A stretch of 64,000 nucleotides of DNA from Mytilus galloprovincialis (lineage: Eukaryota > Mollusca > Bivalvia > Mytilida > Mytilidae). Shown here in pieces: positions 54,201-63,894 of this stretch. Location of the stretch: NCBI RefSeq assembly GCF_965363235.1, contig NC_134844.1:71293497-71357496 (forward strand), given 5' to 3'. The translations under genes and the position numbers were made by a program. Under the pieces are notes generated by a model. The model had not been told where the DNA came from, did not search any database, and saw only the letters and a program-made list of their open reading frames with translations. The first letter of the stretch is position 1, and every line of letters begins with the position of its first letter.

Positions 54201-57200
54201 AGAACCAGGTTTAATCCACCATTTTCTACATTTGAAAATGCCTGTACCAAGTCAGGAATTTGACATGTCTTGTCCATTCGTTTTTGATGCGTTTTGTTAT
54301 TTGATTTTGCCATGTGATTATGGACTTTCCCAATTGATCTTCCTCTAGGTTCAGTATTTTTGTGATTTTACTTTTTATGTACAGCACCGATGTATTTTAC
54401 AAAAAATTGCAAACAAAAAAGGCGTGAGAAACCAAAGGGACATTAAAAACTTATAAAATGAAGACAAGTTGAAAACAGCATGGCAAAAACACAAAAAACA
54501 AGAACAAATGCAAATGGAAAATTATGATCGAAGCTAGTTTTACCTACTTCGTTCTATGGTCTCCTGTAGTTTAAGCCCACCAACCACGTCAAGGTCAGAG
54601 ACCATATAGCAGGTTTTTTTTTGGTTTTTTTTTTATATATCTTTCCCCAGTAGATAGATTATTACTGTATTTTCTACGATTTCAAAATTGAGTAAATGTT
54701 TTATTTATAATAAATAGAAAATATTATGGACTGCTTAATTTTCATTCGATAGCTAACAATGATTCATATTAAGATACAAACAAAAAATTAAATCTTATAC
54801 ATCGTCATCTTCGTCGTCATCGATGTTTCTAACTGCAACCAGACGAGTATTTACATTTTGACATTTGTCATTTGCCTGACATGGGCATAAATCTGTACAC
54901 GATAGACTTTGTTCGAAGCAAATGCAACCCTTTTAAAACGCAGATTTCCCCTTACAAGTGCACACTAAATTTTGCAGAAATTCATATGACATCTGACCTT
55001 CAAGATAGACAGGAACAAGTCATTTTTCTATTCCCATCCGAACTGAAGAGGAGAATGTTAGGTTAGTTTTGCTATATGGGAAGACATCAAATATATGTCT
55101 TGAATGAAGTTCTTATTACATATTGTTCAAAAGTAGATTCACAAGGAGGACGTTTGAAAAGGTAGAAATTTTAAATTGTAGCCAATTTTACGCTCAATTT
55201 GTTTAGGTCACAATGATCCTTTTTGAGTTTTGACTTGTGATCATTCAACCTAACAACAAAATCTCGAGCTGAATCTTTAGATTCATCGAAGTCACAATTA
55301 GAAAGGTTTGACAAATCGGTGAAATCCTCTGGGTTGTCCTTCAAGACTAAAAAACACACTTACTGATCATAAACAGGTACAATGTTGCAGATGGCAAACC
55401 CGATACTTTTACATATTTCGTTGACAGGTGTATAGTAGCGCAAATATTGTGTACAAGTTAAAGTGCCTGTTTGAAACCATATTTCATGCGTATGCTGCAT
55501 GGGGGGGGGGGGGGGGGGGGGGGGGGGTTATGAACTCATTAAATCAGAATATATGTAACTTGTGACTGTATCATTATCCTACCCTTGATTCCTTTCAAAC
55601 CGAATTCTTTGTCTAAAGGAATAGCATGTGAATTCCTGCGTGTATCTACTTCATCGGGCAAACAAAATAATTCTTGAAACCTGATACTCCTTCTGAGCAA
55701 ATTTAGGGTCTTTGGAAGTGCTAGCTAGATAAATGTCTTCCTCGTGTATCATAGTAACTGTTGATCTACCAGGATGCTGAACAATCAATTCGCCAAGAAA
55801 TCTGATTAAGGCCTGCTGGTTCTCACTAACTCAAAGAAACTTTTCCAGTCAGGTATTTGACGACCTTCTATATATATGACCTGACACAAGAACTTGATCT
55901 AGGTTTGAAATAACTGCAGTTGTGTCTGCTAGTGTAAGATTTATAGCAAGAATGGTGGTACAATATTTTGTAATCATCGGTACGAAGATGGTCTAGGTCT
56001 GAAGCATCATGCAATATTCTGAAATATACATGATCTTTCCGTGTTCCAATAGCCTCGATAAAGCTTTTGTTTGTGCTAATTCTATGTATATTAATAAGCA
56101 ATTTAGTAGAAGAACCCTGACATATAACACACTTATCCCATTGTATTTCATTCCTACTTGGTTTAGGGCTTATTGGCATAGATTATTTTTACCGGACTGT
56201 GAATGTGTGCCATATTTCGGGTCGGAAATTTGACCGAAGGATTTGATTTGTATATTACAATTATATCAAAACTATCAATCAAAAAAAATTAAAGTTATAA
56301 AAACAAAAAAATATTTCCCAAAACAAAACAACGATCTTCAAACTAACTGGACTATTCAAAACATACAAATCGACCATACACCAAGCAACAAAGAGAAATG
56401 AAGTTAGTAACAATTGTCCTAGTTAATGACCTGATAGTGTCAGCTACAAAACGATTAACGGCACGAGAAAAGGCGTGTTTGAATCAAGGCAGAATTATCG
56501 CTAAGTTTGTGTTTTAAATTGCTATTTTCTTCTCACCGATTAAAATTACACGAAAGATATTTGGCACATATATTAACCACGTCTTATCGATGTAATCAGA
56601 GAAAAAATCCCGTGAAAGTTACAACCAATAAATTTTCTTTGGTTCAAAATGGGGTAAATTTCAGCTAAAAAAATAGTCTTACTAAAATCATGAAATACTT
56701 CTACTTAAACTATATAAATCTTTTCAGCTTTCGTTATATAATAAATTAAATTTTTAAGCTAAATGATAAGTATGATTTGAACAAATAACACAGAAAGCAT
56801 TAATTTTATTTTTCGTGTTGAAGATTGCCTGTATGATGAGGTATCTTTGGGTACCCTAAGAAACGACAAATTTTTGACGTGACCACGGGAGCTCATGACG
56901 ACATCCATGATTGAAAAATATTATGATTTTCCAATAGTTTGCATATAAATATAGCCGTGTGTTATCCGTTAACTTAAACTCGTTAACTAGACGTCTTTTT
57001 CGATACTGGGCACCCTACTATATGTTCTTCCTGACATGGAAATATAAATAAAAATAGTTGTACTATTTAAATATTTGATTCAATATGATATTATTTCATC
57101 AATTAAGATTTTAGAATCTAGTTTTCTTTCGCCGTAAACTAATGATATAACTTATTATGTTCTTAATTTATTATCACGGAGAACTAATAACAAGAATATT

Positions 57201-59670
57201 ATGACTTTGCAATTTGTTAACATCCAAAAGACCGTTTTAGTATTATATACATTACCACGTTGATCCTCGATGTTGCCATCTTCAGTAATTTTCACTAGGA
57301 GTGGAATTGCACCGTGCTGCACAACCAGTTTTTTATTGGTGTCATTTCTGCCTACTTGTTGAATAACTGTAACATATGATAATCATCAAAATATCTTAAA
57401 CAATGATAATAATCAGGCAGATCTCGTGGTCATCATTAGTATAGACAATCCAATCCTAGTACTACGAAACTGATAATAATTCAACATATTAACATACTTT
57501 GAGATACAGAAATCTAATATTGAATTGAAATAGAGAACAAAAAAAGGTAAAAAAAATAAATAAAGGCTTTGTATCACCAGCCCAGTAGTCAGCACTTCGG
57601 TGTTGACATGAATATCAATTATATGGTTATTTTTATAAATTGGCTGTTTGCATAATTATGAATTATTCGAAATAATAAGTATTTTCTTATCCAAGGCATA
57701 GATTACCTTAACCGTATTTAGCACAAATTTTTGGAATTTCTGGTCTTCAATGCTCTTCAACTTTATACTTCTTTAACTTTTTAACAATTTTGATTTGAGC
57801 GTCACTGGTGAGTTTTATGCAGAAGAAACGCGCGTCTGGCGTATCAAATGATAAGCCTTGTAACTTTGAACTATTTGTATATTTGGTATGGTTAAAAGTG
57901 GAATTAAACATATACTGAATCAAATGTCCATACAACTAGGCTCTGTTAAAAGGAAAGATATTTAGATAAAAGATTAATTTGCATTTAAGACTACTTTTTT
58001 TAGACACAACACCGTATATGTGGTTGGACATCCTGGTGCTTTGTCAAATATGAGCAAAATAAATAGGTTTTATCAAACTTTGAATTCGGTACACTTTTCG
58101 GAGAAGATTTTTTGAGGATGTCCTATCACAGAGTAGGTGACCTGTCGAAAATCATATAATCCGATGTCAAAAAACGGTAATATGAAAATAGTCTATCGCA
58201 TAACTGTAATATGCGTGTGCCCAGTTCAGCACTATAGTAAGTAATTTTAGAAGACGTATCGGTACTTACTTCTAGCTATTTCTTTAAGAGAACAGTCGCC
58301 ATAACTTCCATCTTCCATAACCTTTGAAATTGTTGACATTAAATCCTTAATGCTATCTGACTTGCTTCCACATTCGGATTCTTTCACAAGATCAGCAAGT
58401 GTTGCTAAACAAAGAAGTCGAATTATGTTGTTTTATGATTCCAAATATGGTTTCATTGCTCCAATGCAGTTTGCGCCTCGCACGTTTGGAACACAATTTT
58501 CAAACATAGATATGTTATGCAATAAACGACAGAGCATTTCAACAATATTTTCTCCTTCTTCCTTAAAAGATATGATTAAAATGTAAATATAATAAAACTG
58601 TTTTATAATGGTGTAGGATAGATACATAGGACTCTTAAATAATTAATACAAAAAGAATGTAAAAATTAAGAAGAATTGATGTGATTAAGATGAATATGAT
58701 ATAATTGAATTCGTCATAGTACCAAGAGTTTCATGGATTAAGAAGGATTTCCAACTTACTTTTATATTTTTTTGGTCACTAACAGTCGGTATTTCAAAAC
58801 GATTTTCATAACATAACTGAGTTGGAATAAGTTCGATATTTGAGTGATTTTTTTTCATTCAGCTGTTTTTTTATCCTTTATGTGTTAAAATAAAAGTAAA
58901 TTTCTCTTTTAGCCATTAAATAGTGTCAATTTGTAATTTATTGTATAGTCTTTTAACTTTGTCATACGTTGTTGTGCATTCTGGATGGAAGCTTGTTAAT
59001 GGTCAATATTTAACAGACAGCTCGAGTTGTATTTGTTAAAAACTAAAATATTAAAAGCAAATGATGAGAAAATGGAGGCACACCTATGCAACCAAATCGC
59101 AATTTTAGTCGATTATATGATATGTTTTGTTTTTATTACCTCAGACCTCATATGATTATCATTAAGATGAAAATCTTTCCAGTCCTCCAACTCTTTCGTT
59201 GCTTTGATGAGAAAGCTTCTGTCTCGGGTTATAACTCCACTTAGTGTTTTGCTAACACTTGAGCAATGAACCAAAAACTCGAACATTGTTAACAATGGTT
59301 CAATGTACTCTGTGTTTATTCTAGGATACTGTGAACCTTTACCAGTCTCCAATATGTCAGCAGATATTTTACAATAAATTTCAACTGTCTTGTATTCTTT
59401 TGAATGTTGTATCAATTGTCTTAGCATGTCTGACTTTTCACTGGAAGACTCTGTTTTCGTGATAATAGAGATATCATCATTCAACTTTGAAGCAGCATCC
59501 TGAAATTGCTTATTATCAAAGCTCTCTTTGGTTCCTGTAGTTTGGTTTTCTTGAATTACTTTCATACTATTTTTGACAGAATCAATAGTGTTGGAGCAAT
59601 CCACTGGTTCATGACTCGTTTTACTTTTTTCAGGTATTGCATCTCCGGGACACTCTCTTAGTGTTGACAT
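45096..59670 (-). CDS. Gene B: ARM-TIR-TM-SAM paralogue with one in-frame stop
   Basis: The ten coding exons, in order, are 59670-59140, 58561-58270, 57366-57256, 53078-52908, 52547-52299, 51714-51476, 50753-50583, 47622-47468, 45733-45673 and 45287-45096. All introns are GT-AG. The frame holds through 723 codons except for a TAA at codon 220 (58435-58433). Domains: N-terminal helices, ARM repeat (~275-311), TIR (~378-490) with a Glu at 452 aligned to the SARM1 catalytic Glu, a membrane helix ~552-575 and SAM-like ~614-695. Gene A reads AAA (Lys) where B has TAA. With everything else intact, B is a very recent pseudogene, a null allele, or a correct gene with a base error here. A protein from a downstream start would keep TIR-TM-SAM. 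Confidence 0.8.
45673..45733 (-). CDS. Gene B coding exon 9: SAM middle
   Basis: This 61-bp exon reads RQLKTLRGKDIAFLKLLVNE after a split Gln codon (CA|A). Acceptor TTTTTTCAG, donor GAG|GTTAGT, as in gene A. Confidence 0.85.
46200..47110 (+). repeat. Tandem repeat, about 5 diverged units of ~130-190 bp
   Basis: Each unit has TAACTGAGGGGTGGGGTCAA-like, AATGTGCCAATACTTATAC, CAACTGCATACCAAATAT and CCACTAGTGGTTCACC blocks. The array ends in a CCGCCGCCGCCGACGACG tract at about 47050 and a GTCAAGCGAGACAA end. It lies in intron 8 of gene B. Confidence 0.75.
47468..47622 (-). CDS. Gene B coding exon 8: linker and SAM start
   Basis: This 155-bp exon has acceptor TTACAG and donor CA|GTATGT. It encodes PALPKPQSGMSDKTSKV, then AMNWTLSQVDEWLNNKI and DMFLSTQ. 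It aligns with gene A without gaps. Confidence 0.85.
48120..49020. repeat. Repeat-like region in gene B intron 7
   Basis: At 48380-48600 the motifs GGCAATAAG, GGCATTAAG and GGAATTAAGC recur at irregular spacing in both senses. At 48945-49010 a known-looking mussel block occurs (CGGTACCAATTTTCTGCACC, then ATGCGCATTTCGACAATAC). No gene is seen. Confidence 0.45.
49130..50100 (+). mobile_element. Fossil retroviral-type integrase (KRBA2/Ginger-like)
   Basis: This is a fragment of an integrase of the retrovirus/LTR/Ginger kind, in intron 7 of gene B and in the opposite orientation to that gene. An N-terminal zinc-binding-like part (GHGDRDRMIKQLN, with a nearby Cys pair) is followed by a catalytic-core part resembling KRBA2-type integrases (QVDLIDFQSNPDG, then a C-terminal core region). 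It is broken in several places. No LTRs, capsid or envelope parts were recognised near it. It is moderately old: the family is still easily identified. Confidence 0.75.
50583..50753 (-). CDS. Gene B coding exon 7: transmembrane helix
   Basis: This 171-bp phase-0 exon has acceptor TTTGAAG and donor GAG|GTAAGT. It encodes VMIAQRPSNQSSGKSKEIP and then a ~24-residue hydrophobic segment with core FMLFLLLCLLINLACF, ending CPYKECE. The helix is flanked by Lys on the TIR side. Confidence 0.85.
51476..51714 (-). CDS. Gene B coding exon 6: TIR second half
   Basis: This 239-bp exon has acceptor TAACAG and donor GAG|GTAAAT. It completes the Glu codon (G|AG), then encodes TEYAHQTKKKIILLKMESGY, EADGWLEPIVGNNLEFDF, VNEVIGAIQQELNRKNG and IIESEHE. 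It lacks the 15-residue expansion of gene A. Confidence 0.9.
52299..52547 (-). CDS. Gene B coding exon 5: TIR first half
   Basis: This 249-bp exon has acceptor ATTGTAG and donor G|GTACAT. It encodes RHILISHNWGNQPVVKQIYD, CISVWMHVHNIQGATVEAM and AEIVLVCHSYKFKNSYNCRA. It aligns without gaps to gene A exon 5. Confidence 0.9.
52655..52760 (+). mobile_element. Mussel MITE, left arm (GCGTTTCGTCTAC family)
   Basis: AATAAACTCATCATAGAAAC, GACGCACGTTTCGTCTTC and GACTCATCAGTGACGCTCGA match the left arm of the whole element at 37925. It lies between exons 4 and 5 of gene B. Confidence 0.75.
52908..53078 (-). CDS. Gene B coding exon 4: ARM-type helices
   Basis: This 171-bp exon encodes EAVYAIWGLSFDNKTEMIDN, WKVISTLERLSNSSDKNVKL and ends ALWTIKDYQNS with a split Cys codon. 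Acceptor CCTCAG, donor T|GTAAAT. Confidence 0.85.
53146..57018 (-). mobile_element. 3.9-kb TIR DNA element in gene B intron 3
   Basis: The ends are GTAGGGTGCCCA at 53146 and its exact reverse complement ending at 57018, flanked by TA on both sides (probable TA target duplication). The inverted repeat extends imperfectly about 70 bp, including AACGGA-TAAC-CACGGCTATATTT in both arms. Inside, on the minus strand, are remnants of a cysteine-rich gene (54795-56180), a run of about 26 G near 55502-55527, and a separate repeat at 54240-54380. The superfamily is not identified. It explains why intron 3 of B is over 4 kb against about 220 bp in A. Confidence 0.75.
54795..56180 (-). pseudogene. Broken cysteine-rich gene inside the TIR element
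   Basis: The 5' part (56179 to 55868) starts MPISPKPSRNEIQWDKCVIC and has a CxxC (KCVICQ) and, later, a His/Cys pair (ILYHHSCYKSY), suggesting a zinc-binding N-terminus. A middle fragment reads ALIRFLGELIVQHPGRSTVT. The 3' part (about 54960 to 54795) has closely spaced cysteines (SLSCTDLCPCQANDKCQN) like a CXC/tesmin-type domain and ends in an Asp-rich tail, DDDEDDDV-like. At least two frame changes and a stop separate the pieces. I cannot name the family; it may be the element's own protein. Confidence 0.5.
57256..57366 (-). CDS. Gene B coding exon 3: ARM repeat
   Basis: This 111-bp exon has acceptor TGTTACAG and donor G|GTAATG. It encodes IQQVGRNDTNKKLVVQHGAI, PLLVKITEDGNIEDQR, a clear Armadillo signature aligned without gaps to gene A. 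Confidence 0.9.
57690..57880 (-). mobile_element. Mussel MITE, right arm (GCGTTTCGTCTAC family)
   Basis: It contains TTCTTATCCAAGGCATAGAT, GGTCTTCAATGCTCTTCAAC, GAGCGTCACTGGTGAG and GAAACGCGCGTCTGGCGTA. Its left part is the same sequence that starts at 63895. It lies in intron 2 of gene B. Confidence 0.7.
58270..58561 (-). CDS. Gene B coding exon 2: ARM-type helices, contains in-frame TAA
   Basis: This 292-bp exon has acceptor TTTTAAG and donor A|GTAAGT. It encodes EEGENIVEMLCRLLHNISM, GAMKPYLES, then TAA at 58435-58433, then NNIIRLLCLATLADLVKE in the same frame. Gene A reads PYLDSKDNTILLL at the same place, so the stop replaces a Lys codon. Confidence 0.8.
59140..59670 (-). CDS. Gene B coding exon 1 with start codon
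   Basis: The ATG at 59668-59670 opens MSTLRECPGDAIPEKSK. The exon gives 177 residues with helices such as SDMLRQLIQHSKEYKTVEIY matching gene A's SDMLKQLSKLLIDYRIVEFF. Donor GAG|GTAATA. An in-frame TAA 14 codons upstream bars a longer N-terminus. Sequence similarity to gene A is lowest in this exon. Confidence 0.8.
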
Positions 59671-59733
59671 GTTAACACTGACAATACGATCAACAGACCC
59701 AAAAATGGCTTAAGCACAGAACGTTTTTGTAAT
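59671..59733 (-). other. Gene B 5' UTR part of exon 2 of the mRNA
   Basis: The acceptor CATTTTAG|ATTAC at 59733/59734 joins the leader exon to the start-codon exon. It contains the TAA (59712-59710) that ends the upstream ORF described in the findings. Confidence 0.5.
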
Positions 59734-60117
59734 CTAAAATGAATATTACATTATATTGATCATATCATTTCAGTTTTGATTTCTTTTCTTTTTTTAAATG
59801 AGGTGCGTGTTTGTAATGGCTCTTTGCATCGCTTACATTGAACAAAGGACAGCACAATACCAAACTGTAAAGTGGGTTTACTAATTAGATCGATACGAAC
59901 CACACAACATAAACATTTAAAAAAACAAAAACATACATTATCGATATGTTTATCATAGATACTGGAAAAGTGTTCAAAGCTAATTTAAACAACCTAAACA
60001 TTTTTGACTTTCGTGTTTCTTAATGAAGTGGAAATGATTGAGTATAAAACAAAAACGGTGCTCGACCCTGCTTAGATCTTTAATATTTGAATTCAAACTA
60101 TGAATAAATAATCTTAC

Positions 60118-60215
60118 CTGTTTAGGTATTAATGCACTTTGATTATTCCAATCAAAGAAATTTAGTTCGAAATATGGATTTCCGTAACTACACATTTGAA
60201 GAAAAACCACGGAAT
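60118..60215 (-). other. Gene B 5' UTR exon (inferred) with an upstream ATG
   Basis: The donor CAG|GTAAGA at 60117/60118 and a TATA box 122 bp upstream define the exon; the start is approximate. An ATG at 60195-60193 opens a 33-codon upstream ORF (MCSYGNPYFELNFFDWNNQ...). Confidence 0.5.
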
Positions 60216-60239
60216 AGAAGTATTTGCCTACACACTCTA

Positions 60240-60249
60240 TATTTATATA
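60240..60249 (-). promoter_or_regulatory. TATA box of gene B
   Basis: The minus strand reads TATATAAATA, preceded by a G as in gene A (GTATATAAA in both). Its distance to the first-exon donor (122 bp) nearly equals that in gene A (119 bp). Confidence 0.6.
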
Positions 60250-60259
60250 CCCATTGAAT

Positions 60260-62030
60260 ATATTTTTTTTGTTGGCACTCCTCTGTGTTTCATTCTTGGA
60301 AATGAACGTCTCAGAACTTTTCGTAGAAAATTATTTTGAACACTTCATGTTTTTTTCTTAGATTAAAAACCAGTTACAAACTTATTTTTAAATTATATGT
60401 CTGATCTACCTTTAATTTATAAACAATCTTTGTGTTTTACTATGCAACAAGTATTTTGAATACGGAAGGTATTTGAAATGACAAAAGAAGCATTGATCGT
60501 TAATTATTTAAATTATTCAATGTATTATTGTATGACTATCCTTATTCGGTAAAGACTTTTGAATGAATTTAAACTTTTAAGGTTGGTATAGAAAAAAATA
60601 TTACATAATAAGACACATGAATAACTTTAAGATCAACTATATAATTGCATAATCAATTTGAAGAAAAACCTGATTGCTTATTCATTGTTATTATAAATTA
60701 AATTGATAATTAAACGTTAAAAAACTAGAATATGCAAAAATAAGTAATTATAAGTTACCAGAACATTGCAGAAGGAAACATGCCCTATAGCGATTCTGGT
60801 CTTGGAATATATTAAAATCTCATATTGAGAATTTTTTACCTTTCAACCGTTCTTAATATGATAACGGTACAACGTCTTATTGAATAAATAATGAACAATA
60901 TACTATTTAAGAGTCAACTATTGTTTTTGCTTTGAAATATTTATTATAACCTTCCACTATATAGATTTTTTAATGGTGTTCAATAACTTTAGTTAATGAA
61001 GAAAAAAATCACTTGTCGCAATTAAAGTATAATTATGTATTTCTAGTATTTACTACAAAGGTATCAATATAAAGACACTATATTAATAAAACTGCTAGGT
61101 TTGTCAATGTATTGTCTGGAATATGGTGAGCCTCTACTTCTATGTAACAAGTAAGAATTCAGAAAACGAGAATTTAATAGATGAAATCAAATTCTAATAG
61201 ATTTGAAAGAAAATCTAAAGTTAAAATGTGCATGATGGACGCTATCGTGTAGGCAGAATCTAGTTTGAAAGTTACACAGATTATACAAAACCAAAAGGTG
61301 TCAACTGGAGATTAAAACTAAGATGGGGATTTCGGCCATGTTAATGTTGTGTATCTTTTACAACAAATAATTCTTTTTTATGTATTATGTTCCCAAAGGA
61401 GTACAAGGCCGCTAAACAATTGATGACATTAAGTTATTTTTTTTTATTATGATAAAAGAAACTGAATGTCCACCCCCCTATCTTTTTAAGTCGATCGGTA
61501 AAACATTCTTCAAGCAAATTTCGACGTAAAAGTTTACTACGTTTTACCAAATAAGGTGATTGTTCAAATGTTTTAAAAGTCCTTTACAGTTTTTTTTTAC
61601 AATTGATTACTTAATAGATGGCCATGCTGCTATTAATAATCTTACAAAAGTTGGAAACGTTGGCCAACCATGAAGTTGGCTTGATTATAATCTTTCAAAC
61701 ATTACACGATAACATATACGTACAATAGTATGTTTGGCTTTTAAACTAGTTATCTACGTCGATATGATACCTGAATAACACACCATGTACTTCTAAATAA
61801 AAATGCATCAGTATATATCTTACAAACATACGCATTTATGCAAAATTCTAAAGATGTACTAAAGGTTACAAGATTTTTTTTCAACAAACATCGCTACATA
61901 ATCAAAGTTTTATTAGTTATATTTGTTGACAGAAACAAGTAAAAAAAATATGTCTTTAAAAAAAGAATATTAATGCAACTTTTTTAATTGTTGTTTATAA
62001 AATACAATTAAAAAGCAATGCTTCTTATAT
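60260..62030. other. Upstream of gene B, no gene seen
   Basis: AT-rich sequence without a recognised exon or repeat. Confidence 0.4.
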
Positions 62031-62034
62031 GACG

Positions 62035-62160
62035 ATAAGCGACAGTTGTTGTCCATTCGTTTGATGTGTTTGAGCTTTTGATTTTGCCATTTGATTACGT
62101 ACTTTCCTTTTGAATTTTCCTCGGAGTTCAGTATTTTTGTGATTTTTTTTTTTTATAACT
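62035..62160 (+). repeat. Dispersed repeat end, also at 54270-54385
   Basis: TTGTCCATTCGTTTGATG, GATTTTGCCATTTGATTACG and GTTCAGTATTTTTGTGATTT are shared with the copy inside the 53-57 kb element. I recognise this as a common mussel repeat end. Confidence 0.65.
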
Positions 62161-63894
62161 AGCAACGGAAATGAGGATACAAAACACTATACAAATAAGG
62201 TATACAAAGGAAAAAACTACAATGACCATGTTGTTAATCATAACAACAACGGTTCAAAGTGTCGAGTATAGAAGAGATAAAGAGAAGAATGTAGTTGTTT
62301 TACTCTAGTGACAATATACATGATAATCAAATCAAAATAGCTTTTTGTAAAAGGGAGGACTGGATTTAACCATTTTGTACCATTGGTTCAATAGTTTCTC
62401 TGACTAACGCGGTACGGACACCAGTATTCGAGATTCATTCACAAATACAAACTGGTTCCCATGGTAAAACCAAAGGTGGAGAGAGATGCACACAATCAAT
62501 CATAAGAGGAAATGCCAGTTTTAACATATCGTCAATCATAGTTGACTACACAACAAAATCACATGATACATGTACAGGCGCTGCTTAAATTTGACAGTCC
62601 ACAATGCCGAATTGACATCATATTTTTTTGTGGATGTATTTCTTAATTATTATTATTTTAATAATTCCCTCGGTACGAACGCAGATGATAAAAGAGATAA
62701 ATGCATTATTTGGTCGATCTAAACGTATAGTTTTGTCGTGAAAAAGTAGTTTTAAATGGAAGAAATATTTTCAATTTCTCTGAGGTTTTCTAACGAATTA
62801 TAATGTTTAATGAACATCTAAACATTTTGGCAAAACGTGTTACAACCATAGAGTTTTCATCTCTCATCCCTTTTAAAGAAAGTTTAAAGACATATTCATA
62901 TACAAAAATATAATGATAAAAAATAATAATAATAATAACTAATATTTGTGAATACTTATAATAAGGATAATGATAATGATAATGATGATAATGATAGGTT
63001 AAATAAAAAATATTACATTTAATAACACAAAAAAAAAATAGGTTTCAAAATCTTTAGTTTGAGTTGGATGTAAAAACAATGGAAATAGAAACATGTATTG
63101 GAATATTAAATATCTTGATAAGCTCAACGATAATCTCAATTTCTGAAATACATATCACAAAAGTCTGTAATAAATGTGTCATGACCAAATTTTTTGTCTG
63201 GCAGTGTTCAATTAAGAAAACAAGGAGATTATTCACGCAAAAGATTGCATACATTTACATGACTGAAAACAGTAATTTTACATATATTTTCAATAGTTCA
63301 CATCAGAGAGTTGGGTGGGTAAGGAGGTGTTCAATTTCTGCAGTTTTTAGATTTTTTTTCATTTGTTGGCACATCATTCAAGCAATATATTTTTCTATTT
63401 TTTGCGCTTTTTGTCACTCTTCTGTCGTTTTTTTTTAATTTTGTCTATTGCTCTCTTTTCTTTTAACCCCTTTCACAATATTTTTCCAATCTTTGGTTTC
63501 AACCAATATAAATGTGTATACACATACTTAGCAAGTCAGGTAGGTGTTTAAATGTAATATCAGTATTTAGTTCTAATATAATCTTAAATCAATCCTAATT
63601 CTATCTTATAAATTACTTTTGAGATATAGTTTTTCATATGTGACGTAATTTTTGTGCTGTTTCAGAAATTAATTCAAATGTGACGTAATTTTTGTGCCTT
63701 TTCACCATCGTATATGACGTCATTTTTATTATTTATTGCGTTGAGGCCTGGACTGAGTCGGGTGTCTATTCTGTGTTGGTCTTTGCATTATGTATTCGGG
63801 TTTTGTTTTCTGTAATTAGTTAATACTTCAGTTTCATTATGTATATCTTTTATATTCATTTGATAAAAGTTACTGTTTGCAATAGCATTAATTG
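62161..63894. other. No gene seen; simple repeats
   Basis: AT-rich sequence. It holds a degenerate AAT/GATAAT microsatellite at about 62920-62998 and two ATGTGACGTAATTTTTGTGC copies at 63637 and 63678, with a third related TATGACGTCATTTTTAT at 63711. Confidence 0.5.

Noticed and set aside
63064-63551. Hydrophobic open frames near the right end
   Set aside because: The composition reflects T-rich DNA; there is no paralogue, no splice evidence and no recognised motif.
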